Source: Nocardiopsis sp. N85
Lineage (GTDB): Bacteria; Actinomycetota; Actinomycetes; Streptosporangiales; Streptosporangiaceae
Direction: 5' to 3'
DNA: 64,000 nucleotides
Assembly (NCBI RefSeq): GCF_028882275.1
Contig: NZ_JARBUT010000004.1
Coordinates: 62,001-126,000 of the forward strand
The notes beneath the pieces were generated by a model. It searched no databases. It had not been told where the DNA came from and saw only the letters and a list, made by a program, of their open reading frames with translations. The position numbers and the translations under genes are program-made. Below are positions 11,749 to 20,718 of this stretch, piece after piece (position 1 is the first letter of the stretch; each line of letters begins with the position of its first letter).

Positions 11749-12696
11749 GTGCGGCGATGGGACGGGCCGGAGGGCGTGCCCTCCGAATGGGGGCGGTCCG
11801 TGGTGGCCGTCGGTGTCTTCGACGGGGTGCACCGGGGACACCAGGCCCTCCTGGCGACCGCGGTCGAACGGGGACGGGCCCTCGACCTGCCCGTGGTGGT
11901 GGTGACCTTCGACCCGCACCCCGAGGCGGTGCTGCGCGGCGTCGCCCCGGCCGTGCTCACCCCGGTGGAACGGCGCATCGCGCTGGTGGAGGGGTACGGC
12001 GCGGACGCCGTGTGCGTCATGCCCTTCACCAAGGACCTGTCGGCGCGCACCCCCGAGGAGTTCGTGCGCGCGCTCCTGGTGGACCGGCTCCACGCCGCCG
12101 CCGTGGTGGTCGGCGAGGACTTCCGGTTCGGCCACCGGGCCGCGGGCGACCTGGGCGTCCTGACCGAACTGGGAGTGGAGTACGACTTCAGCGTGGACGG
12201 TGTCGCCCTGGTCGCCGACGGCGAGACCATCACCTCCACCCGGGTGCGCGCCCTGCTGGGCGAGGGTGCCGTGGCCGAGGCCGCCGAACTGCTGGGCCGC
12301 CCGCACCGGGTCGAGGGCGAGATCGTGCACGGCGCGGCGCGCGGTCGCGAACTGCTCGGTTTCCCCACCGCGAACATGGACCTGGCCCCCCACACCGCCG
12401 TCCCCGGCGACGGTGTCTACGCGGGCTGGTTGAGCCGGGTCGAGTCCGCCGCCGGGCACGAGTCGCTGTGGCCGGCCGCGATCTCGGTGGGCTCCAACCC
12501 CACCTTCGACGGCGCCGAGCGCACGGTGGAGGCCTACGCCCTGGACCGCGACGACCTGGATCTGTACGGGGTGCGGATGACCGTGGACTTCACCGCGCGC
12601 ATCCGGGGCCAGGAACGGTTCGACAGCATCGACGACCTCATCGTGGCCATGCGTCGCGACGTCGACCGCTGCCGCGAGATCCTGGTCGTCGACTGA
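11749..12696 (+). CDS. ribF: Bifunctional riboflavin kinase / FAD synthetase
   Basis: Converts riboflavin to FMN and FMN to FAD. GTG at 11749 is used because AAGGGGAG precedes it by six bases; the longer open frame upstream lacks family similarity. The 315-aa product has the nucleotidyltransferase domain (GVFDGVHRGHQALL near residue 22; TFDPHPEAV) and the C-terminal flavokinase domain (GFPTANM, then SNPTFDG and the Glu-containing EAYALDRD strand). Its place between truB and rpsO is the usual one in actinobacteria. Confidence 0.95.
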   Translation: MRRWDGPEGVPSEWGRSVVAVGVFDGVHRGHQALLATAVERGRALDLPVVVVTFDPHPEAVLRGVAPAVLTPVERRIALVEGYGADAVCVMPFTKDLSARTPEEFVRALLVDRLHAAAVVVGEDFRFGHRAAGDLGVLTELGVEYDFSVDGVALVADGETITSTRVRALLGEGAVAEAAELLGRPHRVEGEIVHGAARGRELLGFPTANMDLAPHTAVPGDGVYAGWLSRVESAAGHESLWPAAISVGSNPTFDGAERTVEAYALDRDDLDLYGVRMTVDFTARIRGQERFDSIDDLIVAMRRDVDRCREILVVD

Positions 12697-12952
12697 GCGG
12701 GGGAGACCGCCCCCACGCTCCGTGCGCGCCCGTGGCCTTCGTGTTTGGGGTAGGGTGGATCCGTCCACGTGTGCCCCGCACGAGGTCACGGCTCCGTGAC
12801 CTGTGGTGGGGGAGCGCGATGCCCTCCCGTCATCGACGGGAACCGCGCAGCACACGCGACGGTGACTGTTCGCACGCGCGGTCACCGCGTCTGATCCCGG
12901 CTCCTGCGGACCGGGGTCGCCCTGCGTGCCGATTTTTCAGAAAAGGAACGAC
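12697..12952 (+). promoter_or_regulatory. rpsO promoter and structured leader
   Basis: A 256-bp region between ribF and rpsO. A TAGGGT at 12751-12756 could be a -10 box. Three hairpins follow: 12783-12791 with 12794-12802, GGTGAC-centred 12860-12866 with 12881-12887, and 12893-12900 with 12911-12918. A short TTTT/AAAA pairing next to the Shine-Dalgarno (AAGGAA, 12943-12948) may mask it. S15 often represses its own leader in other bacteria; that this leader does so is inference. Confidence 0.45.
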
Positions 12953-13222
12953 GTGTCGATCGACGCCGCCACCAAAGAGAAGATCATCGCCGAGTACGCC
13001 ACCGGCGAGGCTGACACCGGCTCCCCCGAGGTCCAGGTCGCGCTGCTCACGCACCGCATCACCGAGCTCACCGAGCACCTCAAGGACCACAAGCACGACC
13101 ACCACAGCCGTCGTGGTCTGCTCCTGATGGTCGGCCGCCGCCGCCGTCTCCTCAAGTACATCGCCAAGCAGGACATCACCCGCTACCGCTCCCTCATCGA
13201 GCGTCTGGGTCTGCGCCGCTAG
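12953..13222 (+). CDS. rpsO: 30S ribosomal protein S15
   Basis: Binds the central domain of 16S rRNA early in 30S assembly. GTG at 12953 follows AAGGAA and gives exactly 89 aa, the universal S15 length; an upstream in-frame GTG at 12926 would add nine foreign residues. The product has the family helices including [15 protein letters not shown], the [20 protein letters not shown] block and the end [13 protein letters not shown] terminator hairpin follows, then pnp, as in most bacteria. Confidence 0.96.
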   Translation: MSIDAATKEKIIAEYATGEADTGSPEVQVALLTHRITELTEHLKDHKHDHHSRRGLLLMVGRRRRLLKYIAKQDITRYRSLIERLGLRR

Positions 13223-13230
13223 GCTCGTCG

Positions 13231-13262
13231 GAGGGAGCGGCTTCGGTCGCTCCCTCTTTCTT
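13231..13262 (+). terminator. rpsO terminator
   Basis: A perfect 9-bp stem GAGGGAGCG (13231-13239) with CGCTCCCTC (13248-13256) has an 8-nt loop containing CTTCGG and is followed by TTTCTT. It lies 8 bp after the rpsO stop. Confidence 0.8.
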
Positions 13263-13533
13263 AGTAGGGTGTACGTGTCGTCGGTCACGACCGCACGACA
13301 GCCACAGATTCAACAGAGACCACCCGCGTCCTCACCACTCCCTCGGCCGCAGAGTCGAGGCCGGTCCTCGGTAGTGGCCTCCGGAAGGTTCCCGCAAGGG
13401 GGCCCCGTGGGCTTCGATCGATGACCGGCCGTCATCAACTCCGGGGCACGGACGCGGGAAGCATGACCACGCGCCCACGGCATCGAGCCGTGCGGCACAT
13501 ACCAACGCGAACACGTGCAGTAGGAGGTCGCCC
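13263..13533 (+). promoter_or_regulatory. rpsO-pnp intergenic region and pnp leader
   Basis: A 271-bp gap with potential to fold: CCACT at 13335-13339 pairs with AGTGG at 13373-13377, enclosing a CGGCC/GGCCG stem. In Streptomyces the rpsO-pnp spacer is known to carry a hairpin processed by RNase III; a similar role here is inference. The pnp ribosome-binding site is AGGAGG just before 13534. Confidence 0.4.
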
Positions 13534-15867
13534 ATGGAGGGCGTTTACTCGGCCGAAGCCGTCATCGACAACGGCAAGTTCGGCACCCGTACCATCCGCT
13601 TCGAGACCGGTCGCCTGGCCCGCCAGGCCGCCGGCTCCGCGACGGTGTACCTGGACGACGAGACCGTCGTCCTGTCGGCCACCACCGCCTCGAAGCGGCC
13701 CAAGGAGAACCTCGACTTCTTCCCGCTGACGGTGGACGTCGAGGAGCGCATGTACGCCGCGGGTCGGATCCCCGGCTCCTTCTTCCGGCGTGAGGGCCGT
13801 CCTTCCGAGGACGCCATCCTCACCTGCCGCCTGATCGACCGGCCGCTGCGCCCGTCGTTCAAGAAGGGCCTGCGCAACGAGATCCAGATCGTCGAGACGA
13901 TCCTGGCCCTGCACCCCGACCACCTGTACGACGTCGTGGCCATCAACGCCGCCTCGATGTCCACGCAGATCGCCGGGCTGCCCTTCTCCGGTCCGCTCGG
14001 CGGCGTGCGCGTCGCCCTGATCGACGGCCAGTGGGTCGGTTTCCCGACCCACACCGAGCTCAACGACGCCACCTTCGACATGGTGGTCGCCGGTCGTGTC
14101 CTTGAGGACGGCGACGTCGCGATCATGATGGTCGAGGCCGAGTCCACGGTGAACACCATCAAGCTGGTCGCCGAGGGGGCCGTCGGCCCCAACGAGCAGA
14201 CCGTCTCCGAGGGCCTCGAAGCCGCCAAGCCCTTCATCAAGGTGCTGTGCCGTGCCCAGCAGGCCGTCGCCGACCAGACCAGTCGCGAAGAGGGCCAGTT
14301 CCCGATCTTCCTCGACTACGAGGACGACGTGTACGCCGCCGTCGAGGCCGCGGTCCGCGAGGACCTGGCCAAGGCGCTCACCATCGCCGACAAGCAGGAG
14401 CGCGAGACCACGCTCGACGCCGTCAAGGCCACGGCGGCCGAGAAGGTCGCCGAGGGCTTCGAGGGCCGCGAGAAGGAGATCGGCGCCGCCTTCCGCTCGC
14501 TGACCAAGAACCTGATGCGCGAGCGCGTCCTGCGCGACAAGGTCCGCATCGACGGTCGTGGCCCCAAGGACATCCGTCCGCTGTCCGCCGACGTCGGCGT
14601 GCTGCCGCGGGTCCACGGCTCGGCGCTCTTCGAGCGCGGTGAAACCCAGATCCTGGGCGTCACCACCCTGAACATGCTGCGCATGGAGCAGATGGTCGAC
14701 ACTCTCAATCCTGAGAGGACCAAGCGCTACATGCACAACTACAACTTCCCGCCCTACTCCACCGGCGAGACCGGTCGAGTGGGCTCGCCCAAGCGGCGCG
14801 AGATCGGGCACGGCGCCCTCGCCGAGCGCGCCCTCATCCCGGTCCTGCCCGCGCGCGAGGAGTTCCCGTACGCCATCCGTCAGGTGTCGGAGGCGCTCAG
14901 CTCCAACGGGTCCACCTCGATGGGCTCGGTCTGCGCCTCCACCATGTCCCTGCTGTCGGCCGGTGTGCCGCTCAAGGAGATGGTGTCCGGCATCGCCATG
15001 GGTCTGATCAGCGAGGGCGACGAGTTCGTCACCCTCACCGACATCCTCGGTGCCGAGGACGCGTTCGGCGACATGGACTTCAAGGTCGCCGGTACCCGTG
15101 ACCTCATCACGGCGCTCCAGCTCGACACCAAGCTCGACGGCATCCCCGCCGAGCAGCTGGCCCTCGCGCTCCAGCAGGCCCGCGGCGCCCGTCTGGCGAT
15201 CCTCGACGTCATGCAGGAGGCCATCGAGCGTCCGGCCGAGATGAGCCCGAACGCTCCGCGCATCCTCACCGTCAAGGTCCCGGTCGACAAGATCGGCGAG
15301 GTCATCGGCCCCAAGGGCAAGATGATCAACTCGATCCAGGACGAGACCGGCGCCGAGATCACCATCGAGGACGACGGCACCATCTACATCGGTGCCACCG
15401 ACGGTCCCTCCGCCGAGGCCGCCCGCGACACGATCAACCAGATCGCGAACCCGACCATGCCCGAGGTCGGCGACCGCTACCTGGGCACCGTCGTCAAGAC
15501 CACGACGTTCGGCGCGTTCGTGTCGCTGCTGCCCGGCAAGGACGGCCTGCTGCACATCTCGCAGATCCGCAAGCTGCACGGCGGCAAGCGGATCGAGAAC
15601 CTCGACGACGTCATCGGCATCGGCGAGAAGATCCAGGTCGAGATCCGCGAGATCGACGACCGCGGCAAGCTGTCGCTGGTCCCGGTCGAGGTCGTCGAGG
15701 CCGAGTCGGCCGCTTCGGCCCCCGCCGCTTCGGCTCCCGCCGAGGATGAGGCCCCGGTCGCGGCGGACGAGCCCGCCGCCACGGACGACGACAACGACAA
15801 CGGTGACGATGGCGCGGCCCCGCGTCGGCGCCGCCGTCGCTCCGGCGGCCGTTCCGAGAACACCTGA
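13534..15867 (+). CDS. pnp: Polynucleotide phosphorylase / guanosine pentaphosphate synthetase
   Basis: A 3'-5' phosphorolytic exoribonuclease and RNA-tailing enzyme. The 777-aa product has two RNase PH domains (about 15-150 and 325-555; [25 protein letters not shown] in the first, [11 protein letters not shown] and SLLSAGVP in the second) separated by the alpha-helical domain. A KH domain ([14 protein letters not shown], near 588) and an S1 domain (from about 647) follow. The tail after residue 720 is Ala/Asp-rich and ends in an arginine cluster, a common actinobacterial extension. It starts ATG behind AGGAGG. Confidence 0.97.
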   Translation: MEGVYSAEAVIDNGKFGTRTIRFETGRLARQAAGSATVYLDDETVVLSATTASKRPKENLDFFPLTVDVEERMYAAGRIPGSFFRREGRPSEDAILTCRLIDRPLRPSFKKGLRNEIQIVETILALHPDHLYDVVAINAASMSTQIAGLPFSGPLGGVRVALIDGQWVGFPTHTELNDATFDMVVAGRVLEDGDVAIMMVEAESTVNTIKLVAEGAVGPNEQTVSEGLEAAKPFIKVLCRAQQAVADQTSREEGQFPIFLDYEDDVYAAVEAAVREDLAKALTIADKQERETTLDAVKATAAEKVAEGFEGREKEIGAAFRSLTKNLMRERVLRDKVRIDGRGPKDIRPLSADVGVLPRVHGSALFERGETQILGVTTLNMLRMEQMVDTLNPERTKRYMHNYNFPPYSTGETGRVGSPKRREIGHGALAERALIPVLPAREEFPYAIRQVSEALSSNGSTSMGSVCASTMSLLSAGVPLKEMVSGIAMGLISEGDEFVTLTDILGAEDAFGDMDFKVAGTRDLITALQLDTKLDGIPAEQLALALQQARGARLAILDVMQEAIERPAEMSPNAPRILTVKVPVDKIGEVIGPKGKMINSIQDETGAEITIEDDGTIYIGATDGPSAEAARDTINQIANPTMPEVGDRYLGTVVKTTTFGAFVSLLPGKDGLLHISQIRKLHGGKRIENLDDVIGIGEKIQVEIREIDDRGKLSLVPVEVVEAESAASAPAASAPAEDEAPVAADEPAATDDDNDNGDDGAAPRRRRRRSGGRSENT

Positions 15868-15885
15868 TCCCGCTTGATCACGTGA

Positions 15886-15919
15886 GGGGGCGGTCGCACC
15901 ATGGGGTGCGGCCGCCCCC
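15886..15919 (+). terminator. pnp terminator hairpin
   Basis: A 15-bp stem (15886-15900 with 15905-15919, one T-G wobble) has an ATGG loop and starts 19 bp after the pnp stop. The following gene still starts only 60 bp further on. Confidence 0.75.
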
Positions 15920-15978
15920 ACCGCGTATCCTCGGGCGCCACACCGACACGACGCATTCGACGCGAAGAAGAAGGTTTC

Positions 15979-17313
15979 ATGAGCTCTGTCCCCATCGCCG
16001 CCGAGCAGGAGCCGGGCACGACCGTGACGCTGCTGGACCCGGACGGCGGTTCCGGCCTGGTGCGCCGGACCGTGCTGCCCGGTGGCCTGCGCGTCGTCAC
16101 CGAGCACATCCCGGGCGGCCGGTCGGCCGCCTTCGGGATCTCGGCGACCACGGGATCGCGTGACGAGGACGCCGCGCACGCGGGGTCGGCGCACTTCCTG
16201 GAGCACCTGCTGTTCAAGGGGACCGACACCCGTTCGGCGCTGGAGATCTCCGCGCTGCTGGACGGTGTGGGCGCCGACCACAACGCCTACACCACCAAAG
16301 AGCACACCTGCTACTACGCGAAGGTCCTCGACCGGGACCTTCCGCTGGCCATCGACGTCGTCGGTGACATGGTGGCCAACTCCGTCCTGGACGCGGGGGA
16401 GGTGGAGACCGAGCGCGGCGTGATCCTGGAGGAGATCGCCATGTACGAGGACGAGCCCGCCGACCTGGTGGACGACGTCTTCGCGGCGCACTTCTTCGGT
16501 GACACCCCGCTGGGCCGCCCGATCCTGGGCACCGCGGACAGCATCAAGGCGCTGCCCCGCGACCGGATCTTCGAGCAGTACCGGGACGCCTACGTGCCCG
16601 CGGAACTGATCGTCACGGCCGCCGGCAGTCTGGACCACGACCAGGTCGTGGCGCAGATCCGCGACATGTTCGCCGACCGGCTGTCCGCCGCCGGTGACGC
16701 CCGTCCGGCCCGACCCCGCATCGACGGCGGACCCGTCACCGTTCACGACGGCACGGTGGTGCAGTCGCGCGAGACCGAGCAGGCGCACATCATCCTGGGG
16801 TCGGAGGGCATCACGCGCACCGACCCGCGCTGGCACGCGCTGCGGCTGCTCAGCGCCGCCCTGGGCGGCGGCATGTCCTCGCGCCTGTTCCAGGAGGTGC
16901 GCGAGAAGCGCGGACTGGCCTACTCCGTCCACGCCTACCACACCGGCTACGCCGACACCGGGACGTTCCAGATCTACGCCGGGTGCCTGCCGGAGAAGGC
17001 CGACGAGGTCATCGGGGTGTGCCGGGACGAGCTGGCGAAGGTGGCGGCGTCGGGTATCACCGACGAGGAACTGCGCCGGGCCAAGGGGCAGATCCAGGGA
17101 TCCCTGGTGCTCGGCAGCGAGGGCACCAACGCCCGGATGGGCCGACTGCTCTCCCACGAGCTGAACCACCCGCGCCACTTCTCCATCGACGAGGACCTGG
17201 CCCGGTTCGACACCGTGACGGGCGTCGAGGTGGCCGAGGTCGCCGCCGAGCTGCTGTCGCGGCCGCGCGCGCTGGCGGTCATCGGCCCCTACGACGAGGG
17301 CCGCACCTTCTGA
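15979..17313 (+). CDS. M16 family zinc metallopeptidase (PqqL/MPP-like)
   Basis: A 444-aa pitrilysin-family peptidase. ATG at 15979 follows AAGAAGAAGG. The inverted zinc motif HFLEH is at residues 73-77 within AGSAHFLEHLLFKGT, and the distal zinc ligand lies in the ETERGVILEEI segment near 145-155. The inactive-type C-terminal half (GGGMSSRLFQEVREKRGLAYS) completes the clam-shell fold. It has no signal peptide, so it is cytoplasmic. Its place directly after pnp is conserved in many Gram-positive bacteria. Substrate unknown. Confidence 0.92.
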   Translation: MSSVPIAAEQEPGTTVTLLDPDGGSGLVRRTVLPGGLRVVTEHIPGGRSAAFGISATTGSRDEDAAHAGSAHFLEHLLFKGTDTRSALEISALLDGVGADHNAYTTKEHTCYYAKVLDRDLPLAIDVVGDMVANSVLDAGEVETERGVILEEIAMYEDEPADLVDDVFAAHFFGDTPLGRPILGTADSIKALPRDRIFEQYRDAYVPAELIVTAAGSLDHDQVVAQIRDMFADRLSAAGDARPARPRIDGGPVTVHDGTVVQSRETEQAHIILGSEGITRTDPRWHALRLLSAALGGGMSSRLFQEVREKRGLAYSVHAYHTGYADTGTFQIYAGCLPEKADEVIGVCRDELAKVAASGITDEELRRAKGQIQGSLVLGSEGTNARMGRLLSHELNHPRHFSIDEDLARFDTVTGVEVAEVAAELLSRPRALAVIGPYDEGRTF

Positions 17314-17331
17314 TCGACCCGATCCACGTTC

Positions 17332-17367
17332 CCGGGCCCGTCCTCCGCACGCGGAGGACGGGCCCGG
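17332..17367. terminator. Bidirectional terminator, M16 peptidase / sigma factor
   Basis: A perfect 16-bp stem (17332-17347 with 17352-17367) has a CACG loop and lies between the stops of two convergent genes. Confidence 0.82.
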
Positions 17368-17374
17368 TCCGTGT

Positions 17375-17923
17375 TCAGACCGACAGGTCCCGACGCAGGT
17401 CGGCGCGGGCCCGGGCGACCCGGGAACGGACGGTGCCGATGGGCACGCCCAGGGCCCGTGCGGCCTCGGCGTAGCTCAGCCCCTCGACCCGGGTGAGCAG
17501 GAACGCCCGTCGGCGTTCGGCGGGCAGTTCCTCGATGAGCGACCTCAGCGCGAGGTGTTCGTCGAACCGGTCGGGGGCGATGCCCTCGACCGCGGCCTCT
17601 CCCACCCACCGGGGACGGGCCGAGTCGTGTCGATAGCGGTCGGCGACGGTATTGCGGGCGATGGTCAACAGCCAGGCCCGGACGGGGCAGCGGCCGCCGA
17701 ACCCGGGCAGTGCGCGCAGCGCCCTCAGGTAGGTCTCCTGGACGAGTTCCTCGACCCGGTCGGCGGGGACCCGTCGGGCGATATGGCGGGCGACGTCGTC
17801 GCGGGTACCTCGGACGAGGTCCTCCAAGGCGTCGGGGGATCCGGTGCGGGCCTCGGCCGCGAGGCGGTCGAGTTCGTCGGAGGGCGTGGCGAAGGTGGAC
17901 GTGGTGACGGTGGACGTGGACAC
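17375..17923 (-). CDS. ECF-type RNA polymerase sigma factor
   Basis: A 182-aa sigma-70 family protein starting GTG behind GGGAGAG. Region 2 covers about 40-100 (RVEELVQETYLRALRALPGF, then AWLLTIARNTVADRYR) and region 4 about 130-178 (LPAERRRAFLLTRVEGLSYAEAARALGVPIGTVRSRVARAR). No zinc-finger anti-sigma factor gene lies next to it, which is unusual for ECF sigmas. It sits downstream of the copper chaperone/Dyp peroxidase/membrane protein genes on the same strand, separated from the last by 169 bp. A link to copper or envelope stress is suggested by position only. Confidence 0.92.
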   Translation of the reverse strand: MSTSTVTTSTFATPSDELDRLAAEARTGSPDALEDLVRGTRDDVARHIARRVPADRVEELVQETYLRALRALPGFGGRCPVRAWLLTIARNTVADRYRHDSARPRWVGEAAVEGIAPDRFDEHLALRSLIEELPAERRRAFLLTRVEGLSYAEAARALGVPIGTVRSRVARARADLRRDLSV

Positions 17924-18092
17924 GGCTCTCCCGGTTCCGGGCGCGCGCCGGTGGACCCCGGGCGCGCGGGGACGATGTGGGGCACGCCCGGCGTGGTCGG
18001 GCGTGCGAACGCGCCCGGGGCCTCAGGAGCCTTCCGGGCGACCGCGGGCACACCGGGCGGCCGCCGGCCGGATCAGGGCCGGTCGGGGACGG

Positions 18093-18650
18093 TCACCGGG
18101 TGCCGGGGGAGAGCGGCGGGGCCCGCAGGGCCAGACTGTGTCGCAGGTAGGGGGCGGTGGGCACGGGGACCGGCCGGTCGAGCGGCCGGGGACGCGGTGG
18201 ATCGGCCGGGACGCGGACCGCGAGGGGAGGGAACAACGGGAAGAACGCGGCGGTGAGCGAGCGCAGGTAGGCGAAGAGCGTCGACTCCCCCTGACGCAGC
18301 CACCAGGCGCACACCATGGCGGCCACGATGTGCCCGGCCGGCATCCCGGCCCCGCCGTCCAGGACGGGGGCGAGGGTCTCGTCGTGCCGGTGACCGGCCG
18401 ACGCGGTGAGGGAGAAGACCAGGTGCAGGGCGAGCTGGCCCCACAGCATCCAGCCGGTGATCGCCCCCCACCGCCGTTCGCGGCCGGTGAGGACCCAGGC
18501 CGAACCCAGGATCACGAGCGCGCCGAGCAGCAGTCCGAGGGGCGGCACCCCCTGCCCGGAGGAGGCGGCGTGACCGCCCACGGACACGGCGACGCACACC
18601 GAGGCGAAGGCCCCGGTGCGAATCGCGCGCAGGGGCGTCCGCTCCGACAT
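18093..18650 (-). CDS. Integral membrane protein of copper/Dyp cluster
   Basis: A 185-aa protein with about four or five transmembrane segments (TGAFASVCVAVSVGGHAA, PPLGLLLGALVILGSAWVL, GWMLWGQLALHLVFSLTA, MPAGHIVAAMVCAWWL). ATG at 18650 starts the hydrophobic protein with MSERTPLRAIRTG; the open frame upstream is non-family sequence. Proteins of this look occur beside PCu(A)C, Sco and Dyp peroxidase genes in Streptomyces. Conserved His residues in and near the membrane (GGHAA, LALHLVF, GHRHDE, AGHIV) would suit metal binding, but that is inference. Confidence 0.75.
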   Translation of the reverse strand: MSERTPLRAIRTGAFASVCVAVSVGGHAASSGQGVPPLGLLLGALVILGSAWVLTGRERRWGAITGWMLWGQLALHLVFSLTASAGHRHDETLAPVLDGGAGMPAGHIVAAMVCAWWLRQGESTLFAYLRSLTAAFFPLFPPLAVRVPADPPRPRPLDRPVPVPTAPYLRHSLALRAPPLSPGTR

Positions 18651-18822
18651 CCCACCATCGTCGCACCCGGTCCGCCCGTGTCGGCACCGGGTCGGGCGAC
18701 CGTGGCGGGGGCCGTGGACCGGGTCGCGACATCGGGTCCCGGGGTGGTCCGACGGTCCGGTCGGGGCGCGGGCGCCGCCCGTCACGGGGCCGTCGGGCGG
18801 CACCGGTCCCCTCGGACCCGGG

Positions 18823-20025
18823 TCAGGGTTCGAGGAGGGTCCGTCCCACGTAGTCCCCCTCCTCACAGCCCGGAGGGACGGCGAACACCGCGGACCCGAC
18901 GGTGGTGACCCATTCGTTGAGCAGGTCCAGCTCGTCCAATCGGCGCTGGATGGGGACGAACTGGCGCACCGGGTCGGCCTGGAAGGCCGCGAAGAGCAGC
19001 CCGGCCTCCGGCGTCCCGTGATCGCGCAGGTCGTAGTTGTAGCCGCGCCGGAAGATCCGTTCCCCGGGATCGCCGGTGCGTGCCCGCCGCACGTGCGCGA
19101 AGGCCGGAACGACCGTCAGCCCCGAGGCGTCCGTGGCCGTCAGGTCCACCTCGTCGTGTTCGCCGCCGCCGGTCAACGGCGCCCCGTCCGCCACCCGTCG
19201 ACCGATGACCGCCTCCCGGGCGGGCCGGTCCAGTTCGTCCCAGGTGTCCAGGTGGGTGACGATGCGCCGCAGCACCAGCCCGGTGCCGCCCGCGAGCCAC
19301 CCCTGATCGGTGTCGCGCCACACCAGATCGTCGAAGTCGGCGGTCCCCGGACGCGGGTTGACCGTCCCGTCCACCTGCCCCATGAGGTTGCGCATGGTGG
19401 TGCCGTCGGACTCGGAGCCGTGGGCGCGCCGGAACCCGGTCTGCGTCCAGCGCGGCACGGTGAACGCTTGGGCGTCCTTGCCGAGCATCCGCACCGCGTG
19501 GGACACGGTGACCGGGTCGTCGGCGCACACCTGGATCAGCAGGTCCGCCTCGCCCCGGTCCGGGTCCAGGTCGTCGTGGTCGAACTCCGGCAGCGGCCGC
19601 AGCCACTCCGGAACGGCGCCCGGATCGACCCGTTCCACCAACCCCCGGCCGAACCCGAAGGTGACGGTGAGCCGGGCCGGGACGGTGGCGAGTTCGGGCT
19701 CGGTGTCGGCCAGGGCCGGTTCGCCCCGGGTCAGACGGGCGGCGTCGTCGCTGAGCAGGCGCATCAACCGGCGCACCCCGTCGGCGTCGACCTCCCGCCC
19801 CAGGTCGAAGGCGGCGAACGAGGCGTGGGACTGCGGCGGTGTCTCCACCCCGGCCTGGTGGGGGCCGTGGAAGGGGACCGTCCGCTCCCCGTTGAGCACG
19901 GCCTCCTCCGCCGCCGGGGGCGGATCGGCCGTCGCCCAGCGGTGACCGAGGGCGCCGCCCGCGGCCCCGACCCCGGCGGCGGCGCCGCCCAGAAGGAGCC
20001 CGCGTCTGCTGATCCGCGAAGCCAT
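18823..20025 (-). CDS. Dyp-type haem peroxidase, Tat-exported (EfeB/DtpA-like)
   Basis: A 400-aa protein with a clear twin-arginine signal (SRRGLLLGGAAAGVGAAGGA), so it should be exported folded. The Dyp hallmark GxxDG appears as GQVDGT near residue 220, and the C-terminal half has PAFAHVRRA (proximal haem His near 313) and FRRGYNYDL. A/I-type Dyp peroxidases of this kind include EfeB (iron uptake) and Streptomyces DtpA (copper-dependent morphogenesis). No EfeU or EfeO gene is adjacent and a copper chaperone is, so a DtpA-like role is more likely. Its start overlaps the upstream pcuAC stop (ATGA). Confidence 0.9.
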   Translation of the reverse strand: MASRISRRGLLLGGAAAGVGAAGGALGHRWATADPPPAAEEAVLNGERTVPFHGPHQAGVETPPQSHASFAAFDLGREVDADGVRRLMRLLSDDAARLTRGEPALADTEPELATVPARLTVTFGFGRGLVERVDPGAVPEWLRPLPEFDHDDLDPDRGEADLLIQVCADDPVTVSHAVRMLGKDAQAFTVPRWTQTGFRRAHGSESDGTTMRNLMGQVDGTVNPRPGTADFDDLVWRDTDQGWLAGGTGLVLRRIVTHLDTWDELDRPAREAVIGRRVADGAPLTGGGEHDEVDLTATDASGLTVVPAFAHVRRARTGDPGERIFRRGYNYDLRDHGTPEAGLLFAAFQADPVRQFVPIQRRLDELDLLNEWVTTVGSAVFAVPPGCEEGDYVGRTLLEP

Positions 20026-20579
20026 CAGTGCCCCTCGTGCCCGTCGCCGTCGTACTCCTCGTTGGCGCCGGCGTACTCCTTGACCGGTGCGGTGAACGCG
20101 GCCGTGGACCCGTCGGCGAACTCCACGGTGACGGTCGCCTCGGTGCCCGGCTCCAGGTCCTCGGTGAGGCCCATGAGCATGATGTGGTCACCGCCCGGTT
20201 CCAGGGTCCGGGTGCCCCCCGGGGCCACGGGGAAGCCGCCGTCGATCTCGCGCATGGTGGCGTCGGCGCCCTCGGTGACGACCTCGTGGAGTTCCACCGT
20301 CTCGGCGGCCGGGTGATCGGCCGACACGATGACGATCTCGGCGTCGGAGCCGTTGGCGATCTCGCCGAACACACCGGTCATCCCGTCCTCCGCGCTGACC
20401 GCCTTGACCCACGGGTCGGTGATGGAGAAGGCGTCCGCCTGTCCGCCGGCGGGGGAGGGGGTGCCCTCCGGTGCGGTCTCCTGAGCGGTCGAGGCGGCGC
20501 CTCCGCCCCCGCAGGCGGTGAGGGTCAGACCGAGCAGGGCGGCGACCGACAGGGTGCGGACGGTACGGGTGGGGTTCAT
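20025..20579 (-). CDS. PCu(A)C-type periplasmic copper chaperone lipoprotein (ECuC-like)
   Basis: A 184-aa lipoprotein: the signal peptide ends in LTLTACGGGG, with the lipobox Cys near 23. The DUF461/PCu(A)C fold carries the Cu(I) motif as H-x10-M followed by H-x-M (HEVVTEGADATM and GGDHIMLMG, 22 residues between M and H, one more than the usual 21). The C-terminus is His/Glu/Asp-rich (EYDGDGHEGH), a possible extra metal site. It is the first gene of the leftward operon with the Dyp peroxidase. Homologues deliver copper to cytochrome oxidase or to DtpA. Confidence 0.9.
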   Translation of the reverse strand: MNPTRTVRTLSVAALLGLTLTACGGGGAASTAQETAPEGTPSPAGGQADAFSITDPWVKAVSAEDGMTGVFGEIANGSDAEIVIVSADHPAAETVELHEVVTEGADATMREIDGGFPVAPGGTRTLEPGGDHIMLMGLTEDLEPGTEATVTVEFADGSTAAFTAPVKEYAGANEEYDGDGHEGH

Positions 20580-20673
20580 GGTGCCTCCGGTGCGGGGCCG
20601 CTCCAGCGCGGCCGTTCACCCTTTCGAGTCGGATCCCGGGGCCGTTCGGTTCCCGCGTCTTCCTCGGACGCGA

Positions 20674-20709
20674 CGGCGGCCCCTCCCCGTGCACGGGGAG
20701 GGGCCGCCG
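20674..20709. terminator. 36-bp perfect palindrome, hsp20 terminator
   Basis: 20674-20709 is an unbroken inverted repeat of 18 bp per arm (CGGCGGCCCCTCCCCGTG and its complement). It lies 10 bp after the hsp20 stop and about 95 bp upstream of the copper chaperone start. It should end the BCCT-hsp20 transcript; as cruciform-capable DNA it is symmetrical on both strands. Confidence 0.75.
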
Positions 20710-20718
20710 CGGAGCGGG

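Noticed and set aside
13435..17178. A 1247-codon open frame antisense to pnp and the M16 peptidase gene
   Set aside because: The composition is typical of a codon-bias shadow (Val/Asp/Gly/Leu/His rich) and it spans two well-identified genes and a terminator.
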